Shown: positions 36,501 to 46,867, counted from the stretch's first letter. The stretch: DNA of 64,000 bases from SZUA-36 sp963727635 (GCA_963727635.1 CAVSHP010000021.1:310001-374000), one strand, 5' to 3'. Numbers and translations: made by a program. Notes: generated by a model from the sequence alone, not told the origin.

Positions 36501-38746
36501 AGCAGGCCGGCTACTGAAAACGGCAGGATTCCATCCAGGCTTTTCCAGTCGGGCTCTTCACCCTTTGCAACCCTGTCAGCCTGTTGTGAAAGGGCTTCGA
36601 TTGCTGCAAAGGCCAATTCCGAGTCCTGTTGCTGCAGACGTTGTTTCATGGCCGGCAACAGGGCATCGGCTAAACGGACGATGCGCATGACATCTTCTTT
36701 GGGTTCTATGCTGCCTTCCAGCATGGCGTTGAGCATTGCTTCAATATGCCAGGAAAAGTCACCCACCTCAAAGGCGCCGACCATGCGTCCGCTGCCTTTA
36801 AGCGTATGGAAACCACGGCGGATTTCGGTGGCCAGATCCTTGTTGTCCTGCTGTTTCATCCACTCGGGAATCCGCTTTCTGAACATCACGGCGACGGACT
36901 CGTATTCTTCGAGGAAGACTTCCTGTAATTCGGGGTCGAGGGTTGCCGGTAGAGCGGCACCCCTGGATTCGGCAACGGGACGGGTCTTGGCCGGTTCTTT
37001 CGCCGCTGGTGCCGGAGCGATTTTAACCACTTCCATTTCACCAACCGGCAAGTGATCGAGACGCTCTTTGAGGATGTCAAAAAACCGTCCCCGGTTGCTC
37101 TGTCGATCGCGACAGCCTGCCAGGTAAAGTTCAAAGGCCGCAACAGCGTCGGTGACGGCATCCAGCTTGCCGCGTTCCACGGCCGCCTCCGACCCGGCAT
37201 GACGCAACAGGTTGCCCAGTGCGTTGCGTAATTTGAGCGCCAGGGCTGCAGTTTCAGGCTCACCCAATAGTTCCATGGCGCCGGCGATGTGTTCCATCGG
37301 GGTACTGAAATCTGCTTTCAGGTCGCCGTCAAAATGGTGGCGTACGCCGTCCTGTACCTGGTGAAGGCTGACCACGGTCTCACCCAGCAGGTGGGTGCGG
37401 ATGCGCCGGATCTCGTGACCCGGCAGCTCGATAAAACTCGGCTCCTGGTCTTCAAGCAACGGTTCACCGAGAGTTGCAATCTGCTCCTCAAGTACCGACT
37501 CAACCCGCATCAGTTCCGCGGCCAAACTCATCAACAGAGATTCGCGTGAACGTTGCTCTGGATCGAGTTCCGGGTCTTCGCTGGCGGCAAATGCCGGCAT
37601 CAGTCTGTCTATGGATTGGGCCGAATCGCCCAGCCCCATCATTTTCAGTGTGTCTTTCAGCCTGAGCAGGGCCTCGTGGCTGTGATGGCGGCTTTCCGAC
37701 TTTATTTCGCCGGTGCGTAACTCGAGATCAAGCGCATCCTTGATCAGTGACAGTTCATCCCGAACCGCGGCGCCAAGTGATGTATATAATTCGCGATTGC
37801 GTCCCGTAACCGCGCCGCGGGCCCGGATCAACACGTCCCGGTCGGGCACCAGTTCCTGCAGTTGGTAACGCTCGCGGAGTTCGTCCACGCCTGCGCTGCC
37901 AGATTTGGCCTGTGCGATATGAAATAGCAAAGCCTGCGACAGGGCATTGGCCGATTCGGCTTCGGTGGCTGTCTCACCGCCTTCCGAAAGCGTTTTGAGG
38001 TTCAGGTGCAAGCGGGCAAAAAGCCGTCGCAGATGCATGTCATTATCGGTAACACCATCGAGCAGTCCGCCAATTACCTTGGACGCGATCCACCACAGAC
38101 GCCGCAGATCCAGTCTTTCCAGGCGGTTATAGAGCGTTTCACAAACAGAGAGTAGCGGTGCTAATAGCTCGATTTCCTGCTGCTGCTGCAACCAGCGGAG
38201 CAGGGCGTTTTCCCACTGGCGGCGCATACGCAGGGAGAATTCAGGGAACGGTTCATCGAATGCCGGTCTGTGTTCACCTGCGCCGATCTCCAGTTCAGGC
38301 AACGGCACATCCAGGCTGGGTGCAAACAACGTGGCTTCGGAGACGATGTTGGCGTTGTAAGCCGCACGCAATTCATTGATTACCGGCAGCAGTAAAATCG
38401 GCAGGTCATGGTGACCGGCCTGCAGACGGTCCAGGTAGGAAGGCACCACCACGATGGCATCCATCATCGCGCCATAGGCCTTGCGCCGGTCGCGGATGTT
38501 GAATTGCTTGAGTTCATCGCAAACCGTGATCATTTCTTCGGCTACGAGCGTCGCACCTTTCAGCATCAGCGCCTCGAAGGTGTACTTCAGTTGCAACAGG
38601 TGTTCTGCGGTGGTTTCAACAGCGTCACCGATATGCGCGGCATTGGCAATGTGCTCGATCTGGGTACGTATCTGGTTCAGGTGTTTATCCAGATCGGGGC
38701 GCACCCAGGTTAAAACAGTGCTTACGTTTGAGCCTTCCAGCAACAT
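33545..38746 (-). CDS. chpA: ChpA/PilL-type hybrid chemotaxis kinase, about four frameshifts
   Basis: About 1,730 residues from ATG 38746. Frame changes are near 36055, 35590, 35080 and 34975. Several Hpt-type segments are seen: RRGFHTLKGSGRMVGAFEV, AIHTIAGTTALAPLA and REIHTFKGGARMASI. The CheA core follows (LEHLLRNSIAHGIE, DDGAGID, GRGVGMDVV), then a CheW-like domain and a C-terminal receiver with LLLLDIEMPRMDGYQ. It phosphorylates PilG-type regulators controlling type IV pili and cAMP. Upstream is pilJ and downstream the cheW-like gene. All pieces are collinear, so consensus errors explain the breaks. Confidence 0.9.
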
Positions 38747-38808
38747 CAGCGCACCCCCGATACGTATGTGGCGGGGGACATGATCCGTTTGGCTGCCGGC
38801 GTAAACAT

Positions 38809-40842
38809 TCAGTCTTCTTCAGGCAACTTGAAGTCGGTGACCGAATCGCTGAGCCGCATGACCAGTTCGGCCAGTTCGTCCACCGATTTTGCGGCCAGGA
38901 CGCTGCCCTCCGATGCCTGGATAGACAGCGCCTGCACACGTTTCATCAACTCGGAGATGTCGGTTGCGTTCGCTGACTGTTTGTGCGCCTCGTCGGAAAT
39001 GCTGGCGATCAGCTTGGACAGGTCACTCGATACCATTTCGATGTGTTCGAGCGCCGTGCCCGCATCCTCTGCCAGGCGCGCCCCGCTGACGACCTCTGAT
39101 ATGGTCGATTCCATTGATACGACCGCCTCGAAGGTATCCGTCTGGATCGTCTGCACCAGGGACTCGATCCTGCGCGTGGAGTTGGTGGCGCTTTCCGCCA
39201 GTTGCTGGACTTCATCGGCAACCACCGCAAAGCCCCTGCCTGCGCCACCGGCGGATGCTGCCTGGATGGCCGCATTCAGCGCGAGTACATTGGTTTGCTC
39301 GGCAAAGCCGTTGATCAGTTCGACGATGTCGCCGATTTCCTGGGTGGATTCGCCCAGGCGCTTGATACGCTTGGAAGTTCCCTGGATTTGCTCACGAATG
39401 GTATCCATGCCATTGATCGTCTCACGGACCTTTTTACCGCCTGTCTGGGCGATATCAACCGATTTACGGGCCACCTCACTGGACTCGCTGGAGCGCTTCG
39501 CCATGGTATCGAAGGACGCCGCCATATTCTGCACGGTTTTTGTTGCCGCCCCAACCTGCTCTGCCTGGGATGCCGCCGCCTTGGCCAGTTCGGATGTTGA
39601 ACCGCGTGTCGCCATGGCGGAACCGGCAACTTCCTGGGCGGTGTACTTGATTTTCATGACCAGTTCACGCAGCTGCTCGATCGCAAAGTTAACCGAGTCG
39701 GCAATCGCCCCGGTGATATCCTCGGTGACCGTGGCCTGCACGGTCAGGTCACCATCGGCCAGCGAACTCATTTCATCCAGTAATTTGAGAATGGCATCCT
39801 GGTTCTTCCTGTTGGTCCTGGCCGCGCTTGTGGCCCTCATGCGTTCCGCAGTCAGGAACGAATACACCAGGATCCAGACCATGGCAACCATCACCGCAAG
39901 CCCTACAACGGCAGTCGTGAGTGTTGGCCAAAACCGGGTTTGCGGCAATTCCGCGATGGCCTTTTTCAATGCGGCCGCGTGATCGAACACACTGCGGCTG
40001 CCGAGGAAGATTTCATCTGCGGCGCCACGCACTTCAAACAGGTCACTGGATGAATCCAGAATGCTGGTTAATTGCGGCTTTATTTTTTCAAATAGTGCCC
40101 TGGTCTTGCCCAACGACACGAGCGCATCGGCGTTGCGCACCTGGGTGACCCCGAGGCCAGAGTTTCCGCGCAACAGGGCGGTAATCACCTGGTCGAACAA
40201 TTGCTGGTCCCTGGCCAGGTTTTCAGCCCCGCTGACGGCCTTGCTGCCACCCTGAAGTATCTCGGAAACATGGCGCAGGATCCGGTCTGCCAAAACCAGC
40301 TGCCGGCTGGCAAATACGACCTGGTTGGTGGGGGCCCCGCTTTGTGTCAGCGCCCTGATGGTGGCGTCGGTATGTTCCTGGATCTCCGGGATATTATCCT
40401 GGATAACACTGCTGGCGGTGGAAAGCTCCAGTATCAATTTTTCGCGATCGAGGATGCTCGCCGTATTGGTGCTCATGCGGTCCCAGCTCAGGTTGAGTTG
40501 TTTCATCGGCATGGTGACGGCCGCTGGCTTTGAGAGCAGATTGCTGGCGGTGGAACCCGAGCGTAGCGTGTCCATTGCAGCAGCAATGGTGTTGCGTGAG
40601 TTTTTCAGTTCAAGGAAGGCGTCCAGGTTGCCTGCCGCGGCTTCACCGGCCGATTTGGCCAGTTGTTGCGAAGTGACCTGAACCTCCGTTGCCTGTGATA
40701 TCCAATCCTGTTCATGCCGGGCGTGTATGGCGAGCTGGAAGAAAGTGACGGCTACGAATATCAGCGAGATAATCAGAAACGCGATGGCCAGAGTGACCCC
40801 CAGTGAACGTTGACTCTTTACTTCTGGTTGTGTTTTTTTCAT
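38809..40842 (-). CDS. pilJ: PilJ methyl-accepting chemotaxis protein
   Basis: 677 residues from ATG 40842, with AGGAAAACGT just upstream. TM1 is about 17-37 and TM2 about 310-330, with a PilJ-type helical periplasmic domain between. A HAMP-like region follows, then the conserved signalling tip ELINGFAEQTNVLALNAAIQ (with AASAGGAGRGFAVVADEVQ). It senses surface contact or ligands and feeds ChpA through PilI. No pilK methyltransferase gene lies between it and chpA, where Pseudomonas has one. Confidence 0.94.
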   Translation of the reverse strand: MKKTQPEVKSQRSLGVTLAIAFLIISLIFVAVTFFQLAIHARHEQDWISQATEVQVTSQQLAKSAGEAAAGNLDAFLELKNSRNTIAAAMDTLRSGSTASNLLSKPAAVTMPMKQLNLSWDRMSTNTASILDREKLILELSTASSVIQDNIPEIQEHTDATIRALTQSGAPTNQVVFASRQLVLADRILRHVSEILQGGSKAVSGAENLARDQQLFDQVITALLRGNSGLGVTQVRNADALVSLGKTRALFEKIKPQLTSILDSSSDLFEVRGAADEIFLGSRSVFDHAAALKKAIAELPQTRFWPTLTTAVVGLAVMVAMVWILVYSFLTAERMRATSAARTNRKNQDAILKLLDEMSSLADGDLTVQATVTEDITGAIADSVNFAIEQLRELVMKIKYTAQEVAGSAMATRGSTSELAKAAASQAEQVGAATKTVQNMAASFDTMAKRSSESSEVARKSVDIAQTGGKKVRETINGMDTIREQIQGTSKRIKRLGESTQEIGDIVELINGFAEQTNVLALNAAIQAASAGGAGRGFAVVADEVQQLAESATNSTRRIESLVQTIQTDTFEAVVSMESTISEVVSGARLAEDAGTALEHIEMVSSDLSKLIASISDEAHKQSANATDISELMKRVQALSIQASEGSVLAAKSVDELAELVMRLSDSVTDFKLPEED

Positions 40843-40859
40843 ACGTTTTCCTGCAACTC

Positions 40860-41405
40860 TCAGGCCGCAGCGCCATTGAGGAATTCTGTGGTCGAAAACA
40901 GGGTATCCAGATCCAGTTCCTGCCATACGTCCTGGCCGGACCGGTACTGCATGTGTACAAAACTCTTCAGCGGGGAATTCTTCGGCAAATGGGTCACTTT
41001 ACCTTCGTCACTGACAAAATGACGTTGGCCAAATACCTCATCCACCAACAGGCCGACCGGCCTGCCCCGCAGGCTTGCAGCGAGCAGCCTGGTACGCATC
41101 GAGACGGTTGACCTTTTTCCGTTCAAAAACCAGGCGAGATCGATAATCGTCAGCAGGTCGCCGCGCACGTTGGCCAGGCCGAGTATCCACGGTTTGGTGC
41201 CCGGCACGGGTGTAAAGGTCGGGATGGGCAGAAACTCATGCACCTGGTTTACATTGCAGGCCAAACGGACGTCGCCAATGCGGAAAATAACCCCGGCCCA
41301 CTCACCACTTTGCTCCTGACCGTCTATCTGCCCCGGCTCGAAAGCCAGGCTGCGCTGTTCATAATCCAGCAGTTTCTGAAGAGATGCATTTTCGCTGCTC
41401 ATCAT
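40860..41405 (-). CDS. pilI: PilI CheW-type adaptor
   Basis: 181 residues. CheW domain: VIFRIGDVRLACNVNQVHEF, VPGTKPWILGLANVRGDLLT, IIDLAWFLNGKRS and PVGLLVDEVFGQRHF. It couples PilJ to ChpA. It sits 17 bp before pilJ and follows pilG. Start ATG 41405, or the adjacent ATG at 41402. Confidence 0.92.
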   Translation of the reverse strand: MMSSENASLQKLLDYEQRSLAFEPGQIDGQEQSGEWAGVIFRIGDVRLACNVNQVHEFLPIPTFTPVPGTKPWILGLANVRGDLLTIIDLAWFLNGKRSTVSMRTRLLAASLRGRPVGLLVDEVFGQRHFVSDEGKVTHLPKNSPLKSFVHMQYRSGQDVWQELDLDTLFSTTEFLNGAAA

Positions 41406-41457
41406 TGACCCCGAGGTGATTTGTTTATTGTCGTGGTATCACGGTTCAATGCTGGTA

Positions 41458-41883
41458 TCAGGCCGTTGTGTGCTGCTTGACCGCACCCAGCAACTCGTCA
41501 CGGGTGAATGGTTTGGTCAGGTACTGATCCGAGCCGACCACCCGTCCGCGGGCCATGTCGAATAATCCATCCTTGCTGGTGAGCATGACGACGGGAGTGT
41601 CACGAAATTCGGCGTTGTTCTTGATGATTGCACAGGTCTGATAACCGTCCAGACGGGGCATCATGATGTCGACAAATATCAGATCAGGATGGTGGCGGGT
41701 GATTTTGGACAAGGCTTCAAAGCCATTTTCAGCCGTGATGACTTCGCAGCCTTCATTGGCGAGCATGGTTTCTGCCGAACGGCGAATAGTTGCGCTGTCA
41801 TCGACAACCAATATGCGTAGTTTTTTTGCTCCAGCGGTGGTTTCATTACCATCCGCAGTTGAATTCAGTTGTTCCTGGCTCAT
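41458..41883 (-). CDS. pilG: PilG twitching-motility response regulator
   Basis: 141 residues, a lone receiver with an N-terminal polar extension. LRILVVDDSATIRRSAETML, the phosphorylation site FVDIMMPRLDGYQTCAIIKN, and MARGRVVGSDQYLTKPFTRDEL closely fit PilG rather than PilH. It is first in the pil-chp operon and divergent from gshB, as in Pseudomonas. No pilH follows it. Confidence 0.9.
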   Translation of the reverse strand: MSQEQLNSTADGNETTAGAKKLRILVVDDSATIRRSAETMLANEGCEVITAENGFEALSKITRHHPDLIFVDIMMPRLDGYQTCAIIKNNAEFRDTPVVMLTSKDGLFDMARGRVVGSDQYLTKPFTRDELLGAVKQHTTA

Positions 41884-42147
41884 AATATCTTCCCTGGTAA
41901 TGCAGCGTTAAAGTGAATCCATTCACAATATTACGCGCGGTAATGAGGCCAAAATCAGTCCCCCTCATTTCGGTGCCTTTGATTTAGTTTACCCTTAGAA
42001 AAGAGAGGTTTCCACCATGTCGTAGTTTTTGAAGAATGTCCCTCATATGATTGAGCGTCAAGGTATTTAGTGAATTGGTGTATTTGCATGGCTGGAATCG
42101 GAAAGACAAGCGCACGATAATGTGACACCCTCAGGATGGATATCAGT

Positions 42148-43125
42148 ATGTCTGAAAATGAAAATGTGAAGCCGAAGAATCTGAAAACCGGCGTGGTCAT
42201 GGACCCCATCAGCGGGATTAAAACCTACAAGGATTCAACCTTCGCGATGCTGCTGGAAGCACAGCGGCGTGGTCACAGTCTGTACTACATGGAACCGGGT
42301 GATCTGTTTGCTCAGGATGGACGTGTGTTTGCGCGGATGCAGCAACTCGAGGTACGTGACAATAAAACGGACTGGTTCAGCCTGGTACCGCTGGGCAGCA
42401 AGGCGCTGGATGAACTGGATGTCGTACTGATGCGTCGCGATCCGCCGTTTGACATGGACTATATCTATACGACCTACATGCTGGAACTGGCGGAAAAAGC
42501 CGGCACGCTGGTCATCAACCGGCCACAGAGCCTGCGGGATGCCAACGAGAAATTTTTTATCAATAATTTTCCGCAATGTTGCGTGCCGATGATCATCAGC
42601 AGTTTTCTGCCCTGATCCGGGAGTTTGTATTCGCAACACGGGCATTGCGTGGTCAAGCCGCTGGATGGCATGGGTGGCGAGTCCGTTTTCCAGGTCAGCG
42701 ATAGCCGATTTGAATCTGAATGTCATTCTTGAAACCATTACGCGGCATAATTCGAGGCCGGTGATGGCACAGAGATACATCGATGAAATCTCGCAGGGTG
42801 ACAAACGCATACTGGTGGTCAACGGTGAACCGGTACCCTATGCCCTGGCGCGGTTTGCAGGCAAGGGTGATTTCCGCGGTAACCTGGCCAAGGGTGGCAG
42901 CAGCAAGGGTGTTCCGCTGAGTGAGCAGGGACCGCTGGATCTGTTCGCAGGTGGCGCCCGAACTGAAAAAGCGCGGCATCCTGTTTGCCGGTCTGGATGT
43001 GATTGGTGACTGGCTTTCCGAGGTGAATGTGACCAGTCCGACCTGTATCCGTGAACTCGACAAGGAGTTCGGGTTGAACATCGCCGGGCCAGCTTTTTGA
43101 CGGCGTAGAGGCAGTGCTGAAGTAG
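42148..43125 (+). CDS. gshB: Glutathione synthetase, about four frameshifts
   Basis: Start ATG 42148 (an in-frame ATG at 42136 has poorer spacing to AGGA). Frames change near 42605, 42700, 42945 and 43090; the pieces read in order PISGIKTYKDSTFAMLLEAQ, RDANEKFFINNFPQCCVP, VVKPLDGMGGESVFQV, MAQRYIDEISQGDKRILVV, KKRGILFAGLDVIGDWLSEV and NVTSPTCIREL. This is the full ATP-grasp GshB. It ligates glycine to gamma-glutamylcysteine. Four indels in about 1 kb with complete residual homology is a mark of consensus error. It is followed 2 bp later by tonB. Confidence 0.92.
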
Positions 43126-43127
43126 CC

Positions 43128-43988
43128 ATGTTGGCCATTCAAGCCAGCAATGACCGTATCGCCGTCAGCTATTTGATGGCGCTGGTACTGCATGCGGTGA
43201 TTTTGCTGGGGGTTGGATTTGCGATTGATTTCAAGCCCCTGACCCACCCGCTGGATACACTGGACGTGGTGTTGGTGAACTGGCGCTCCGAGAAAAAGCC
43301 GGATGAGGCGGATTTCCTGGCCCAGGCTTCACAGCAGGGTGGTGGCGAGTCCACCGAGGCCAGCAAGCCATCACAGGAAAACACCGGTGCTTCACCGGGC
43401 CCGGCCGATGGCGACGACCCGCTGGATCAGCAGGAACAGGTGTCCAGCGTAGCGGACGCGGCCCGCGAGCAGATACTGGTGGAAGATGACAACGCCGAAT
43501 TAACCCAGCAGATCACCCGCATCGAGCAACCGGAACCACCTCGCCCAGCACTGCCGCGCTGATGCAGCAAAGCATGTCAATGGCAAAACTGCAGCCGGGC
43601 ATACAGCGCGACCGTGACATCCCAATCAAAACTTCCGCGGCGAAAATGGATATCCGCCAATACCCGTGAATACGAATACGCGGCCTATATGCAGGCCTGG
43701 GTTGCCAAGGTCGAAAGGGTGGGCAACCTCAATTATCCGGAAGAAATCAGACGTCTGAAGTTGACCGGTGATCTGGTCATGACCGTCGGTATCAACCTGG
43801 ACGGCAGCGTGGAGAGTATTGATATACAGCGCAGTTCCGGCAAGCCCCAGCTTGACCAGGCCGCAACCCGGATCGTACGTCTGGCCGGCCCTTACTCGCC
43901 ATTGCCCGACACCATCAATGCCTCCGTCGATGTCCTGCATATCACGCGCACCTGGCGTTTCTCACGTAATTTCAAGGGGATGAACTAG
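43128..43988 (+). CDS. tonB: TonB-like energy transducer, two frameshifts
   Basis: N-terminal membrane anchor about residues 15-33 (LMALVLHAVILLGVGFAIDF), then a proline/glutamate/glutamine-rich periplasmic linker, with frame changes near 43550 and 43625. The C-terminal TonB domain is intact: YMQAWVAKVERVGNLNYPEE, GDLVMTVGINLDGSVESIDI, RSSGKPQLDQAATRIVRLA. The same gene sits between gshB and yqgE in Pseudomonas. It would couple the proton gradient (via ExbB/D, not here) to outer-membrane receptors or to pili. Confidence 0.88.
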
Positions 43989-44128
43989 GGGAGCTCTGAT
44001 CACTGCATAGAAATTGAAGCGGATACGGCCACGCAACTTGGGTAATACCTCGTGTAGTGGAATTTTTCGCCCGACCGGATTTTAAATCCTTGCTTGTAAA
44101 GAACGGAATCTGGACTAATATTCGATAT

Positions 44129-44710
44129 ATGAATTCGAAATCGCAAAATGATGTCAGCGGCTATTTGCAGCAGCAGATGTTAATTGCAATGCCGGCCATG
44201 GCCGACCCCAATTTTGCACGCAGCGTGACCCTGTTGTTCCAGCATAACGAAGAGGGAGCGATCGGGATTACCATCAACCGTCAATCCGCATTCACCCTCG
44301 GTGAGCTTTTGTTTCAGCTCAAAATCCCCTGTTCGAATGAAAAGGTTGCAGCAATGATGGTGCTCGAAGGCGGTCCGGTCAGTCCCGACCACGGCTTTGT
44401 GCTGCATACACCGGTCGCAGGTTTTGACTCCAGTGTGCAGATCAACGATGACATCATGGTGACGACGTCACGTGATATCCTGTCCGCCATCGCGGCAGGT
44501 AATGGCCCCGAAAAGTTCCTGGTCGCACTCGGCTATGCCGGTTGGGGTGACGGCCAACTGGAATCTGAAATGCGCCAGAATGCATGGCTGTCAGTGCCGG
44601 CGGACAAGGCGGTCATATTTGAATCGGCCCTGCCTCAGCGGTGGGAGAAAGCATTGGGAAAACTGGGTATCAGCATCAGCGACCTGCATGGGGTCGGTGG
44701 GCATGCCTGA
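44129..44710 (+). CDS. yqgE: YqgE/AlgH family protein
   Basis: 193 residues from ATG 44129. UPF0301 landmarks: LQQQMLIAMPAMADPNFARS, EGAIGITINRQSAFTLGELL, VLEGGPVSPDHGFVLHTP and FLVALGYAGWGDGQLESEM. Function is undefined; a link to alginate regulation was proposed in Pseudomonas. It overlaps ruvX by 8 bp, the usual arrangement. Confidence 0.94.
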   Translation: MNSKSQNDVSGYLQQQMLIAMPAMADPNFARSVTLLFQHNEEGAIGITINRQSAFTLGELLFQLKIPCSNEKVAAMMVLEGGPVSPDHGFVLHTPVAGFDSSVQINDDIMVTTSRDILSAIAAGNGPEKFLVALGYAGWGDGQLESEMRQNAWLSVPADKAVIFESALPQRWEKALGKLGISISDLHGVGGHA

Positions 44711-45140
44711 TGAGGCTGCAAGGCCGGCGGGTACAATCATCGCGTTTGATTTTGGTCTGAGGCGAATAGGTGTTGCCGTCGGACAAACGGTGACAGGTTC
44801 AGCCAGTGTACTCGACGTTGTAGCGTACGCGGACCGGCCTGACTGGCAATCGATAACCACGATAATCAACGAATGGAAACCCGCCGCATTTGTCGTCGGT
44901 TTACCACTGGCCGAAGATGGCGGTGAAACCGAAATGTCAAAGGGCGCCCGGCGATTTGGCCGTCAGCTGGAAGGCCGTTTTGCAATCCCCGTATTTTTCG
45001 AAGACGAACGATTGACATCCTTTGGTGCAGAGCAACGCTACGTGGATGCGCGCTCAAGGGGTGGTATGAGGCGAAAGGACGCGGCACTTAAAGACGCCAT
45101 GGCCGCGCAGATCATTCTTGAGAACTGGTTGCAGAAATAG
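44703..45140 (+). CDS. ruvX: RuvX/YqgF RNase-H-fold protein
   Basis: 145 residues from ATG 44703. FDFGLRRIGVAVGQTVTGSA, VVGLPLAEDGGETEMSKGAR, FFEDERLTSFGAEQRY and KDAALKDAMAAQIILENWL are the YqgF motifs, with the acidic residues of the RNase H fold. It processes the 5' end of pre-16S rRNA and is a putative Holliday-junction resolvase. Last gene of the gshB-tonB-yqgE-ruvX run; copy 3 of the intergenic repeat follows it. Confidence 0.94.
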   Translation: MPDEAARPAGTIIAFDFGLRRIGVAVGQTVTGSASVLDVVAYADRPDWQSITTIINEWKPAAFVVGLPLAEDGGETEMSKGARRFGRQLEGRFAIPVFFEDERLTSFGAEQRYVDARSRGGMRRKDAALKDAMAAQIILENWLQK

Positions 45141-45182
45141 TTGCAACAGGGCTGCTGCTGTCCCACTTAATTTCCCTGGGGG

Positions 45183-45462
45183 AGAAGCTGGGGCGGGTGG
45201 CCATTACCAGGACACGGCACAAGTACATCCCTGTAGCCTCGGACTCGGCTTCCTGCCTCGTACGGTCCTGGTAATGGCCACCCGCCCCAGCTTCTGGCAA
45301 CCGCCGTGCAAATCTGTCAGGAACCATTGACCTAAGTTACGCACAGCGGCGAGGGTATGCAGTACCTTACTTCAGGACCGTACGAGACAGGAAGTCGAGT
45401 ATCGAGCGCCCATGGATGGTTCACAGCGAGTCCTGAAGTAAGGTACTGCATGCCCTTGGCGC
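45183..45462. repeat. Paired-hairpin intergenic repeat, copy 3, inverted
   Basis: Reads as the reverse complement of copies 1 and 2. Hairpin B comes first: perfect 31-bp stem 45183-45213 with 45265-45295. Hairpin A follows: perfect 22-bp stem 45357-45378 with 45430-45451. The spacer again contains the CCGCCGTGCAAATC motif. It follows ruvX and faces the end of the LytTR gene, so like copy 1 it lies between convergent transcripts. Stem A is the same as in copy 2; stem B differs with paired changes. Confidence 0.9.
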
Positions 45463-45590
45463 CCATGCTGAAATCGAAACAAAGTCCAATTGTGGTCCTC
45501 ACCAGCCAAACTGGAATGGCACTTTTACTTGAGCATGAGAAATTCAGATTAAGCAGGACAGCGGTGTAGAAGACCCCTTTTCCCGGGCAA

Positions 45591-45637
45591 TAAAAAGCCG
45601 CTCCACGCTGAAAGAGGGTCAACAGCGGGAGCGGCTG
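45591..45637 (-). terminator. Intrinsic terminator, minus strand
   Basis: Arms 45596-45604 (AGCCGCTCC) and 45628-45636 pair perfectly, and a further 5 bp (45606-45610 with 45623-45627) extend the stem past a single bulged A. On the minus strand the stem is followed by TTTTTA. It lies 330 bp beyond the LytTR gene end and may end a short transcript arising in that gap. Confidence 0.75.
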
Positions 45638-45729
45638 CAAGCAAGACCAGGAGTGTCGGTCAGACGATGATCAGGGAGAAAATTTCCCGGCTTTGCTTGT
45701 ACACTACTTTTGACGCTTAAAACCTCCAT
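45619..45729 (-). CDS. Possible 36-residue peptide ending in the terminator
   Basis: ATG at 45729, TGA inside the terminator stem. It begins MEVLSVKSSVQAKPGNFLP and ends CSRSRC. No convincing ribosome site precedes it, and the overlap with a terminator is odd, so it may be a leader peptide, part of a small RNA, or chance. No family recognised. Confidence 0.2.
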   Translation of the reverse strand: MEVLSVKSSVQAKPGNFLPDHRLTDTPGLACSRSRC

Positions 45730-45759
45730 TAGGTTACAAAGGTTACAAATCACTTCATT

Positions 45760-45789
45760 AACGAATAAACCGTGAACGAATAAACCGTG
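45760..45789. repeat. Perfect 15-bp tandem repeat
   Basis: AACGAATAAACCGTG occurs twice head to tail with no mismatch. A second small tandem repeat (GGTTACAAA, GGTTACAAA) lies at 45732-45749. The region 45640-45967 has no gene that I can support; these repeats look like binding sites for a minus-strand promoter. Confidence 0.5.
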
Positions 45790-45967
45790 TCACCACGGTC
45801 GATAGTTTGGACATTGGAGTAAACGGATGGTTGTGTCACTGGTCACGGTCTGCGATAAACGGTTTTAATAAAGGGATAAAACGAATTTGCTTATCGGCTT
45901 GCACGATGACGCGCCGGGTGTCCCCGCGATATCCCTGACTTAGGCTGGAGATGGAGCGCCGCCCAGA

Positions 45968-46867
45968 CTATTTGAAAAGTTTCAGCTTGTCCTTGTAGGT
46001 CCTGGACAGCTTGACCCGGTGACCGGAGTTGAGTGTCAGAAAATATTCACCGTTAATATGCGATTCCATCTCTTTCACCAGCCTGACATTGATGATGGTT
46101 GAGCGATGGATGCGCTGCAGGATGCTGTCATCCAGTTCCGTTTCCAGCTCTTTCATGGTCTTGCGCATAATGTAGGTGGTGCCCTGCGCCTGGACGCACA
46201 TGTAGTCACCGGCGGCGTCTATCCACTCGATGTCGTCCTGGTTTACCCAGGTGGTTTTCCCGCCGTCCCTGATGGCCAGTCGTGATGATTCCTTCTGCGT
46301 CATACCAGCGATATTCTTGCCTTCAAGTTCCGCAAAACTGTTGATCGTCTCACCACTGATCTGGCTGACCAGTTCCAGCAACTGACGCTTTTGCTTGAGT
46401 GCACGTTTTTGACTGAAATTGGCGCGTACTTTATCAAGCACCTGGTTTAAGCGGTCTTCGTCAATGGGTTTGAGGATGTAGTCGAGCGCATTGACCTCGA
46501 AAGCCTGTACCGCGTATTCGTCATAGGCGGTCAGGAAAAGGATGATCGGCATGGTTTCGATGTCGAGCTGTTTCACAACCTGGAAACCGTTGATACCCGG
46601 CATCTGTATATCCAGGAACACCAGGTCAGGCGCTTTTTCCTTTATGAGACTTAGTGCTTCACGACCGTTCTGGGCCTGGCCAACAATTTCGATGTCCGGA
46701 ATATTTTTGAGACGATGTACCAGACCACGACGCGCCAGGGACTCATCATCCACGATCAGGGTCTTGAGAATATGCCGGTTACCTGTTGCCAAGGTTTCGC
46801 TGATTCCTCTTTTGGGTTGAGTGCGGAAGTACAGCTTATCACTCCTGACGGTGGCTGCAAGAATCAC
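45968..46867 (-). CDS. LytTR-family response regulator
   Basis: Up to 299 residues from GTG 46867; the receiver starts only at KTLIVDDESLARRG, so the TTG near 46789, preceded by AGAGGA, is a likelier start. Receiver phosphoacceptor in LVFLDIQMPGINGF, then LTAYDEYAVQAFEVNALDYI and KPIDEDRL. The C-terminal LytTR DNA-binding domain has DIEWIDAAGDYMCVQ, HRSTIINVRLVKEM and LNSGHRVKLSRTYK. This is the AlgR/LytR class. No histidine kinase is adjacent, so its partner is unknown. Confidence 0.88.
   Translation of the reverse strand: MILAATVRSDKLYFRTQPKRGISETLATGNRHILKTLIVDDESLARRGLVHRLKNIPDIEIVGQAQNGREALSLIKEKAPDLVFLDIQMPGINGFQVVKQLDIETMPIILFLTAYDEYAVQAFEVNALDYILKPIDEDRLNQVLDKVRANFSQKRALKQKRQLLELVSQISGETINSFAELEGKNIAGMTQKESSRLAIRDGGKTTWVNQDDIEWIDAAGDYMCVQAQGTTYIMRKTMKELETELDDSILQRIHRSTIINVRLVKEMESHINGEYFLTLNSGHRVKLSRTYKDKLKLFK

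Noticed and set aside
41458..41883. PilH rather than PilG
   Set aside because: FVDIMMPRLDGYQTCAIIKN and the long polar N-terminus match PilG.
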